The notes beneath the pieces are model-generated. The model was not told the DNA's origin. It searched no databases and saw only the letters and a list, made by a program, of their open reading frames with translations. The position numbers and the translations under genes were made by a program. Shown here piece after piece: positions 26,720 through 35,869 of a stretch of 64,000 bases of DNA (positions are counted from its first letter, which is position 1; each line of letters starts with the position of its first letter). Location of the stretch: NCBI RefSeq assembly GCF_963676685.1, contig NC_092355.1:78397176-78461175 (forward strand). Direction: 5' to 3'. The stretch comes from Mytilus edulis. Its lineage: Eukaryota > Mollusca > Bivalvia > Mytilida > Mytilidae.

Positions 26720-27707
26720 TTTCCCTATTTTTTACAGTTTTATTTACATCCTTGGAACTTTTTTTCACTACTTCTTTATTTTTATCACTTTTCGGGCCCA
26801 GGGTGGTCCTCTTACCTTGTACTGGTATTCCCCCGATAATCATTGTTCTTGTAGCTGTTTTGCTTCTGTCCATAGTAATTTCTCCTGTTCCCTTTCACTT
26901 TGTGTCAGGTCGTTACTAACGTTGACTTTCTGATATTTTGGCATACCTCTAATATAGTGCATATTTTTGAATAGGGTGAGCTTTGAGTCTATACTTTTAA
27001 GATTAACCAATAAGGGTCTCCTATTTTTCTTGCTATCGTACTTCCCTAGCCTTTTGGTTTTCACTATATTTCCTTCCTCCAGGTCTATTTTTGCATAATA
27101 GAAAAGTTCATTTATATTCTCAATACCATGGTCTATTCTTTCTTGTTTAACTTCAGATTTATTTTCTGTAATGCCAAATATGATTACGTTATTCTCTCTG
27201 CTTTTCTTTTATTCATCTCTTCTATCACTGTTGTAACTGTTGCTTTCTTTTGTGGCCCTGTTCCCTTATTTTCAGCTTCTTCCATTTTTTTTTATGTACA
27301 GCAGCCCCTGTCTTAGTAGCTTCATCTTTAGCTATTTCTCTGATCATATCTTTATGACAGCTATTTTTAATTATTGATTCTTCTACTACTTCCAAAACTC
27401 TTGACTCGTCACATTTAGTGTCAACAGCTAATTCTATAGCTTGTATTCTCTGCTCATAATTTGCGATTATCTCCTTGCATCTCGCCTCTATCTTTAGATC
27501 AGTAACTATGTGTTCTTCTACTATCTTTCTACATGGGACGCAGAACCACATTGAGTCTGTTTTGCTTAAGAGGTCATATTCTGCTTTTGTTTTGTTAAGG
27601 CACTTGACACAGAAGTGATCCTTGCATCTCTGACATTCTAGAAGTTTAGCATTTAGGTCTTTATATACTGTTGAGCAGATTTTACATTCCCGTGGTTTTT
27701 CGTTCAT
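26720..27707 (-). pseudogene. Retrotransposon ORF1: Cys-rich zinc finger plus RRM-like domain, frameshifted
   Basis: The protein starts at 27707 (minus). Residues 8-59 form a zinc finger with Cys pairs at 8/11, 25/28, 33/36 and 56/59; the PHD-type His position is a Cys here. A charged helical segment follows. After a frameshift near 27170, an RNA-binding-like domain reads on with a NNVIIFGI strand and a KRLGK loop. Later comes an ISNDLT-like motif (VSNDLTQSEREQ), typical of LINE ORF1 proteins that coat the element RNA. Near 26850 another frame change leads into a K-rich tail that joins the reverse transcriptase at about 26700. Confidence 0.7.
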
Positions 27708-27766
27708 TACGTCAACGGATGTACCTCTGTTTCGTCTAGATATTATAACGCCTACTCTTGATAGTT

Positions 27767-28163
27767 GATAGAGCTTCTCTATCTATTATCTAGTTGTGAC
27801 AGTGATAATGTGATTTTAGGGCTTCCCTAAAAATCTAATTATACACCTATTTGTTTTTGATGTATGATAGAGCTTCTCTATCTTACTCTTAAGATTAAAA
27901 TAACTGTCCTTGCATGTATAGTAGGGCTTCCCTAGCTATTTCTGTTATCTTATGATATCCTTTGATATCCCCTTGAGCTTGTAGTATAGGGCTTCCCTAT
28001 CCTAAATAAAATATAATCAACTCTGGTTTGTATACTCTTTCCAGACTGGGACACCTTTGTTTATATTATAGGGCTTCCCTATTCTAAATAAAAATGTTTT
28101 CCACTCTCGCTTGTACTCTTTCCAGTATGGGTCATCTTTGTTTATTTTATAGGGCTTCCCTAT
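27767..28163 (-). promoter_or_regulatory. Repeated palindromic motif in the retrotransposon 5' leader
   Basis: The motif TAGGGCTTCCCTA occurs at 27817, 27922, 27987, 28069 and 28150. A related GATAGAGCTTCTCTATC occurs at 27767 and 27866. The last three intervals are 65, 82 and 81 bases, so the leader is a degenerate tandem array. The motif is nearly self-complementary and could form short hairpins. By analogy with LINE 5' monomers it may act as promoter or leader; that role is inferred. Confidence 0.5.
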
Positions 28164-28165
28164 AA

Positions 28166-29400
28166 TTAATTTCCTTTTATTTTTTTTCCTGAATTCTCCG
28201 ATATATTCTCGACAAAAATGACAATAGTTATTTAGTTATTATTGTTTCTATTAGTATTTTTATTATTTTTATTCAACAAATAATATTATAATATTGGTCA
28301 AATAGTTTTTTTTAAAGTATTTATTGTTTTAATATATGTTCTTCAAGATAACAGTTTAGTTGTGCCAAAGGTTAAGAACATAGTTCAATGGTTCCATGTT
28401 TAGAAGAAAAGTATTCAATTATATGAATTTAACTGCAGCATCACTTGTTTGGGATGGCTGTCTTTAATTGTTCCACCTGACCAAAAACTTGTAAAACATG
28501 CACCAAAAGCACATACTGGATGTACTGAAGCTGCCATTGAACAACAACATGAGCAATGAATAAAAGAAAAACAAATGATATGTGGTATCCATTTATGACA
28601 CAAAATCAGTACATGCACAGCAAAAAATCACACACGAATAGCAAAGGAACAGTGTTCTTATTGCTGTTCTTAATCTGAAAGTTACAGTCAGTCAAAGGTA
28701 ATACTTGTACAACAATTTTTTTTGTACAAGTAGAAGTAAATAATATATACTTATATAAGTTAATAATAGTTTGAATAATCTACCCTTAATTTTCTAAAAA
28801 AAATATTTGTAAAAGTATTTTTTTTCCTAATCCCACAACAATTCTCCAGTTTTGAGATGTAGAAACATGACTTTAACAATTATTCTCAGGTTAGCTCATA
28901 ATTTTTGTTTAACTTTCAATGTTTCGTCTCATTGATTCAACAAAGAAACTGATTGCGCAAAGGGCAAGGCCTTCAAAAATTGCCCCTTGGGGGCTTGTAA
29001 ATGAGCAGTGCTCTTAAGATAACAGACAAATGAGATTTTAATTGGCCATGAAATTACTTAAATGATTAGTAAAGACATCTGCAAAGGACAGACAGTTAAA
29101 AATTCTATTAAAGCAAAGAAGTCCTAAAAATTAAAGAGTATCATGATAAATCATCTCATCTGGGCCCACAACAAACTCAGCCTTTTTCATATTCGGCATT
29201 AGAAAATCGAGACTATAACAAAATTCGTAATTATACTTTTTGCTATTAAGACTCCTGAACAAAGTTTTTGCTCAGTTCTTATTATTTTTCTTCTTGTGAT
29301 CTATTTAGGCGTATTTTGAGGGGCCAACAGAAGGGATGAATTTACTATGTCTATAGAATCCTATGGGATTTTTTTTTAAATTTTCAAATGACTATAACTT
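28166..29400. other. No gene recognised
   Basis: This is AT-rich non-coding DNA. A 67-residue minus frame at 28415-28618 has no recognisable motif. The tandem array begins at about 29420. Confidence 0.45.
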
Positions 29401-29419
29401 GAAAACAGTAAGTGACAAA

Positions 29420-30830
29420 CACACATGGTTTTCAGTAATGATCACAGGACCAGAAAACAAATCAAATTAAATTTAGGTTGAGTCCATGGGGTCACCCCAC
29501 CCAACCCCTTATGTTTGAGAACTTAAAAACAGTCAAGATCCCCACCCCTAAACCATATATATGCTTACATTGTATATGGTACAATAAAACAAATCAAATG
29601 AAATAAGGTGAGTCCCCTGGGGTCAATCCCACCCCTTGTTGTTTGAGAACTTGTTAACCATTGAGATCCCCACCTATAAACCATATATATTCTTATTCAG
29701 TACAATAAAATAAATCAAATGAAATAAAAGTTGAGTCCCCTGGGGTCAATCCCACCCCCTTGTTGTTCGAGAACTTGTTAACATTTCAGATCCCCTCACA
29801 TTAACCATATATATTTTTGTATGGGACAATGAAATAAATGAAATGAAATATAGAGGAACTCCAGAGGGGTCAGTCACCCCACCCATTTCTTTTTGAAAAC
29901 TTTTAAACAATCGAGATCCCCACCCCTAAACCATATTCATTTTTGTATATGGCAACAAAACAAATCAAATGAAATAAAGTGGGAGTAAGGTCAGCTCCAC
30001 CCCCTCATGTTTGAGAACTTGGAAACGGTCAAGATCCCCACCCCTAAACCATATATTTTTTTGTATGGGGCAACAAAACAAATAAAATGAAATAAAATGG
30101 GAGTCCCTTTGGGTCAGCCCCACCCCACCCCTCTTGTTTGAGAACTTGGAAATGGTCAAGATCCCCTACACTTAACCATATATATCATTGTATTGGACAA
30201 TAAAACAAATCAAATGAAATAGAAGGCCAATCCCCAGGTGTCACTCACACCCCCTTGTTGTTTGAGAACTGGTAAACGGTTGAGATCCCCACCCATAAGG
30301 CATAAACAATATATATTTTTGTATGGGACAATGAAATAAATGAAATGAAATATAGAGGAACTCCAGAGGGGTCAGTCACCCAACCCATTTCTTTTTGAAA
30401 ACTTGTAAACAATCGAGATCCCCACCCCTAAACCATATACATTTTTGTATGATGCAACAAATCAAATGAAATAAAATGGGAGTCCCTTTGGGTCAGCCCC
30501 ACCCCTCTTGTTTGAGAACTTTGATATGGTGATGATCCCCTACTCTTAACCATATATATATTGTTTTACTGGACAATAAAACAAATCAAATGAAATATAG
30601 AAGAAGTCCACAGAGGTGACTCCACCCCCTTCTTTTTGAAAACTTGTATATGGTTGTCATCCCCTACCCTTAACCATATATAGTCTTGTATTGGATATTA
30701 AAACAAATCAGATGAAATAAAAGGCTAGTCCCCTAGGGTCACTCTTACCCCTATCTCCTGCTTGTTTTAGAAGTTGTAAACTGTCTAGATCCCCACCCCT
30801 GAATCATGAATATTGCTGTACATGATTTCA
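29420..30830. repeat. Tandem array, ~122-bp unit, about 11 copies
   Basis: The units share GAGATCCCCACCCCTAAACC, ATATATTTTTGTATGG, ACAATAAAACAAATCAAATG, GAAATAAA, GTCCCCTGGGGTCA and TTGTTTGAGAACTTG in that order. The phase-marking AGATCCCC recurs about every 120-125 bases. Copies differ by substitutions and small indels, so the array is old compared with the 64-bp satellite. Confidence 0.85.
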
Positions 30831-31094
30831 AGAAAATTTGAATGACATACAGGTGTAATACCTAGACGTCACTTGTGCATATCACTTTACTAGACCAGAC
30901 AAATTTGTATTGGACTTTGCCCAATGTCAGGCGACCGTGGGTGTGGGAATGACTAATTTTGCGCGCTATGTTTAGGAGACTTCGTAGCAGCATCCTGTAA
31001 TAATTATTTCTTGTATAAAGTATTTTTTTTTAAGTAGGACAAACGTTAACAACGCAATCTACACGACAAGTTACTTGTCATAAGCTAAACAAGT

Positions 31095-31720
31095 ATATAA
31101 AATTGAGAATGGAAATGGGGAATGTGTCAAAGAGACAACAACCCGACCATAGAAAAAACACAGCAGCAGAAGGTCACCAACATGTCTTCAATGCAGCGAG
31201 AAATTCCCGCACCTAGAGACGTCCTTCAGCTGGCCCCTAAACAAATAAATACTAGTTCAGTGATAATGAACGCCATACTAATTTCCAAATTGTACACAAG
31301 AAACTAACATTAAAATAATACATTTGTTAATACAAGACTAACAAGGGCCAGAGGCTCCTGACTTGGGACAGGCGAAAAAATGCGGCGGGGTTGAACATGT
31401 TTGTGAGATATCAACCCTCCCCCTATACCTCTAACCAATGTAGAAAAGTAATCGCATAACAATACGCACATTAAAATTCAGTTCAAGAGAAGTCCGAGTC
31501 TGATGTCAGAAGATGTAACGAAATAAAATAAACAAAAAGACAATAATGCATGAATAACAACAGACTACTAGCAGTTAACTGACATGCCAGCTCCAGCTAA
31601 ATTAAACTGACTGAAAGATTATGATTTCATCATGTGAACATCAGGCACAATCCTTCCCGTTAGGGGTTTAGAATCATACCATCATAACATACATGTTCAG
31701 ACATGGTTCAACCGATATTT
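31095..31720. repeat. Dispersed repeat recalled from mussel genomes
   Basis: The block begins near GAATGGAAATGGGGAATGTG and AAAGAGACAACAACCCGACC and runs through CCCGCACCTAGAGACGTCCT and AACAAGGGCCAGAGGCTCCT to TCCGAGTCTGATGTCAGAAG. I recall near-identical sequence as high-copy in Mytilus; a repeat-library search would settle it. A reverse-oriented relative of its start lies at 62240-62400. The 61-residue open frame inside it is not a gene. Confidence 0.6.
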
Positions 31721-31756
31721 ATCTGAAACTGAAATTAAGCTATTTTATATTTTCAG

Positions 31757-32605
31757 TTTAAAGATATACTGTCCATTTTTATTTGATTCAAATCCAGTGA
31801 ATTTATAACTTGGTAAAGGTAAGTGAACTGTTTTATTTCTGCCTGAAAGATCTACTGTTCGTTTTTATTTGATTCAAGTCCAGTCAATTTATTACTTTAG
31901 TAAAAGTAAGTGAATATTATAGTCAAATTGTATTGGAACGTTTGGTTATTTATTTTATCAAATGAAATTCAGAAATATATTTCAATTGTAAATGTTAAAT
32001 ATTCTTAAAGGGGAGATAATCAAGAAATAACTGGTGAATTCTAAGGAGCATTACACCAGCGCTTATTTCTGTTCTTTTTTGTCCGCACCATATGTAGATA
32101 TGATTTAAAATTATTCAAGCTACTCTTCAAATCTTTCCATTTTCATCACTTTGATTTTTAATTCTTTTTAAACAGGATTAACATTTTACACTCATCTACT
32201 TTTGTGAAAAAAATTGGAAACAAAAAATAACATGACATCATTATAAAATTAATTGCATTTGGGAGTCCAAACCAAACAAAACACAGCAATTATTACAATG
32301 TGAGTTGCTTAAAAAGTAAGAATTTTTAAGAAGTCACTTGTGGTGTAGGAAAGAAAGATTGGATGTTAATGTCAATGAGACAGCAACCATTCAATGAAAG
32401 AGGTCAACATTGTATTCAACCTATGAAAACTTAGTACTTACATTAATGAGCAACACAAGTGCCACATTTTTAATTTTGTGTTTTGTGTACTGTTGTTTGT
32501 CTTTTTCTTTTTTAGCCAAATTCTTATTTTGAACATCTATTATTTGTATTTATTAGATCTGTGTCCAGTAAATGTGATCCTTGTCCAGTCACGTTACTAT
32601 TGTAG
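31757..32605 (+). other. Three similar exon-like blocks ending in strong donor sites
   Basis: Blocks ending at 31818, 31905 and 32605 are each followed at once by GTAAGTG. The first and third are preceded by acceptor-like ends (TATATTTTCAG at 31756, TATTTATTAG at 32556). Their bodies share ATTTGATTCAAATCCAGTGA- or GTCCAGT-type sequence and have no open frame. They could be untranslated alternative first or second exons of the ankyrin-Roc gene that starts 3 kb downstream, or simply a repeated intronic element. Confidence 0.25.
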
Positions 32606-32990
32606 GTAAGTGTACAGTATATGTGAACTTACACATATGATTATTTACTATTGAAATTTGTTTCCAATGTAAAATATTCAAACTTTATAAGGGGAGATAA
32701 TCAACATATAGTTTTTACATTCAAAATACCATAACACCAATGTTTTTATAGTATGATAGTAAACAAGACACAAATAATGTGATGACATCATTACAATGTT
32801 GTTTGCCTTCAAAAATAGATTGGTTGAACTTAAGCATTGAACTTGTGCTAAAGAAAAATACAGTGAGCTAAATTTCAATGAGACAGCAACCCAACAAAGC
32901 AAGAATGGAGAAGTGTACAGGTCAATATATATAATAGATGTGTACAGGTCAATATAGAGTCAACAATCAAAAATAACCTCACATGACAAG
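32336..32990. repeat. Fragments of dispersed repeats (GTCAATGAGACAGCAACC type)
   Basis: Two short stretches, about 32338-32420 and 32860-32990, share TGTCAATGAGACAGCAACC-type sequence followed by AGGTCAA-rich segments. They resemble the start of the repeat at 31095 and of another at 35205. No coding content is visible. Confidence 0.45.
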
Positions 32991-32999
32991 GCCTACATT

Positions 33000-33920
33000 T
33001 TCATAAATCTGGCCATAAAATTTAAGATCATTCATGTTAATGAAATAACTAAGAAAAATTCATGGAAGCCATAGATTCTAACACTCTGGATAAAATTCGA
33101 ATATCAAAGCCTAGGCCATGTAGGCCATGTGTAAATTTCAAACAATCTATGGCTTCTATGAATTATTTCAATTCTAATAGGACAAATACGGTCATAAAAA
33201 AACTGAAGCGAGTTTGGGTATCCTGTGTGTGTTCTTTTTGACTCCTTGTTCTATATAGCATTCTAATACATCTGTATCTTGCATGGATTATTTGGTGAAT
33301 AACCACTTGAAAAAATCTTTTTAATTCTTTCAACATTTTCAATTCTCAAACCCAACATTTGCAATTTTTATTTTCATGTTTTTCACGTAAGCTTCTGTCA
33401 AATCCAAAGATGACATTTCATAACTAAGGAGCCGCCATGTTGCTGAAATCAGATAACCTTCAAATAATGCAAAAAAAATAGAAAATAAAGCAAAACTTAC
33501 CTCAAAATCAGTTTTAAAACAATATCATACGAATTTCGATGGTTTAAACAACACACACACATTGATATATTTATATAACAAGTACGAATGAAGTATTTTA
33601 AAGTCATACTTCAATTTTTCAAATGTATCCTGCTTAAACAAGTAAATTATATATGATTTATACATTGTAGTTTTTTTTCACAGATGCTTTAGATGATGGC
33701 ACAACCTCACTTATAAATTAGGCTGACCTCAGAGGTACATAAGTATTTATCTTATATTATGTATTGTATAATATATGTTTTTAAAGACAAATCATTTCCT
33801 AAAAACCGCCTCATTGATCTTCAGGGTGTTGTGGTATATTGTGTTCAACTTAAGTGTGTGAGGTGGTGGGTTTGAACTGTGGGCAGTTCAATCAAAGACT
33901 TGAAAATTAATATTTGCTGC
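33000..33920. other. No gene recognised
   Basis: This is AT-rich non-coding DNA with a short (AC)n run near 33551. A possible untranslated exon with an acceptor (TTTTTTTTCACAG) ends at about 33681, but nothing firm supports it. Confidence 0.4.
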
Positions 33921-33925
33921 TTCTT

Positions 33926-34600
33926 CAAAATGAAGTTTTCACATCTGTCTTACAGCAACTTCCTGTTTTCACATCTGTCATACAGCCACTTCCTGTTTTC
34001 ACATCTGCCATATAGCCACTTCCTGTTTTCACATCTGCCATATGGCCACTTTCTGTTTTCACTTCTGCCATATGGCCACTTTCTGTTTTCACTTCTGCCA
34101 TACAGCCACTTCCTGTTTTCACATCTGCAATACAGCCACTTCCTGTTTTCACATCTGCCATACAGCTACTTACTGTTTTTACATCTGCCATACAGCCACT
34201 TCCTGTTTACGCATCTGCCATACAGCAACTTCCTGTTTACGAATCTGCCATACAGCCGCTTCCTGTTTTCACATTTACCATACAACCACTTCCTGTTTTC
34301 ACATCTGCCATACATCCACTTCCTGTTTTCACATCTGCCATACAGCCACTTCCTGTTTTCACATCTGTCATACAGCCCCTTCCTGTTGTCACATCTGCCA
34401 TACTGCAACTTCCTGTTTTCACATCTGTTAACCAGCCACTTCATGTTTTCACATCTGCTATACTGCATCGTCCTGTTTTCACATCTGCCATACTGCAACT
34501 TCCTGTTTTCACATCTGTCATACAGCCACTTCCTGTTTTTATATCTGCCATACAGCCACTTCCTGTTTTCACATCTGTCATACAGCCACTTCCTGTTGGT
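33926..34600. repeat. 30-bp minisatellite, about 22 copies
   Basis: The 30-bp unit (TTTTCACATCTGCCATACAG followed by CCACTTCCTG) repeats about 22 times with scattered substitutions. Because 30 is divisible by three and the unit lacks stops in several frames, long open frames with 10-residue repeats appear on both strands (245 codons on plus). There is no splice context and nothing resembling known proteins, so I treat it as non-coding. Confidence 0.9.
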
Positions 34601-34869
34601 TGATAGTTTGAAATAATACAACACTCATTGTACAATGAACATTTCTTTTTCTTTGCATCTATATGGAAGGGAATGCTTTTATATCTGATGAGCAGCTTGG
34701 TAATGTTGATTTGTAGAATGTTAGCAATTTTTGTTTCTACAGTGCAACTTCTTTCTGTTAACCAATAGTTTGAAATTATACAACATTGATTGTACAGAGA
34801 AAATGTTCATGGAAATGCATGTTATGATAAACAATGATACAAGTATGCCTAGATAAAAAAACAAAGATA

Positions 34870-35405
34870 TAAACAATTACAGGACGTCCATCAGCCTTCA
34901 ACAATAAGCAAAACCAATGCCATACGATGATGAGGAGTTGTGGTATGATTAACATTGATACAATTATTCCTTATCCATAGGACACAGTTATAAACAATAA
35001 CAGGACGTCCATCAGCCTTCAACAATGAGCCAAACCCATACCATATAATCATCTATAAAAAGCCTTGGTATGATAAAATGTAAAACATTTCAAATGAAAA
35101 AACGCACAGCCTACTACAACAATGAAGTAAAAACAAATATGGTACAAAATTATAGGTCCTGGCTGCAGACAGGCACATAAAGAATAAAAAAAAATATTGA
35201 ATTTAATGTAGATATAGGAAGATGTGGTGTGAGTGCCAATGAGACAACTCTCCATCCAAATAACAATTTAAAAATTAAACCATTATAGGTTAAAGTACGA
35301 CCTTCAACACGGAGCCTTGGCTCACACCGAACAACAAGCTATAAAGGGCCCCATGATTACTAGTGTAAAACCATTCAAAACGGGAAAACCAACGGTATAA
35401 TCTAT
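34870..35405. repeat. Dispersed-repeat fragments upstream of the gene
   Basis: Two ~50-bp copies beginning ACAGGACGTCCATCAGCCTT lie at about 34880 and 34999. From 35205, another block reads AGATGTGGTGTGAGTGCCAA, ACGACCTTCAACACGGAGCC and AGCTATAAAGGGCCCCATGA. I recall that block as a common mussel repeat. No coding content is visible. Confidence 0.55.
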
Positions 35406-35851
35406 ATATGACTTCTAGTTGATTATAGACAGTGTTTCGAGAAGCTGAAAAATGATATTTAATATTCAGATATTTTTCTGTGTGTCTTAATGCTGGTAAA
35501 TAAAACTTTTGAAATTGCTAGGTCTGGGAAAGTGCAATAGATGTTCTGGTGTTCGATGGAAAGAGTCCCACCCTGTTTGTAGAATACATTTGTACCTCAT
35601 TTAGGTATGTGATTAGATTTTTAAGGTTTTGAGTTCAGTTCATTAAATTAAATAGTGCAGAAAAGTTGAGATAAACTACTGTTTCAATGCTATTATATAT
35701 TATTTGAATGAAATAAGAAGATGAAAATATTAGGTCAGTATTTTACCACCCATATTGATCATGTATTTTCAATAGGCAATAACACAAATACCTCAATTAA
35801 AATTCAACAGTATATACTGAATATAACTTTTCTTTTCTATTTTAGGCTATA

Positions 35852-35869
35852 ATGGAGGATTGGAATAGT
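35852..35869 (+). CDS. Alternative start exon A (MEDWNS)
   Basis: ATG at 35852 gives MEDWNS, followed by the donor GTAAGATT at 35870. An acceptor (CTATTTTAG) lies just upstream, so this is the first coding exon but probably not the first transcribed one. It ends in phase 0 and so can join the exon at 38129. Confidence 0.55.

Larger units (their letters stand above)
23290..28165 (-). mobile_element. Non-LTR retrotransposon (CR1/L2-like), internally deleted and interrupted
   Basis: Read on the minus strand, the element runs from a repeat-rich 5' leader (28165-27720) through an ORF1 with a Cys-rich zinc finger and an RRM-like domain (27707 to about 26720) into a reverse transcriptase (about 26710-25719). 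The reverse-transcriptase C-terminus (23748-23430) is separated from the rest by a 1967-bp insertion. The 3' end holds a TAG stop at 23430-23432 and a GC-richer tail to about 23290. The endonuclease domain expected between ORF1 and the reverse transcriptase is absent, and several stops and frameshifts are present. The element is dead. The CR1/L2 placement is inferred from the PHD-like ORF1 and the overall layout. Confidence 0.8.

Noticed and set aside
26676-26933. Plus-strand Phe/Leu/Ser-rich open frames opposite the LINE
   Set aside because: They are antisense shadows of the minus-strand ORF1/reverse-transcriptase junction.
33879-34616. 245-codon plus-strand open frame with FSHLPYSHFL repeats
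   Set aside because: It is produced by a 30-bp minisatellite that is open in several frames on both strands, so it is not evidence of a protein.
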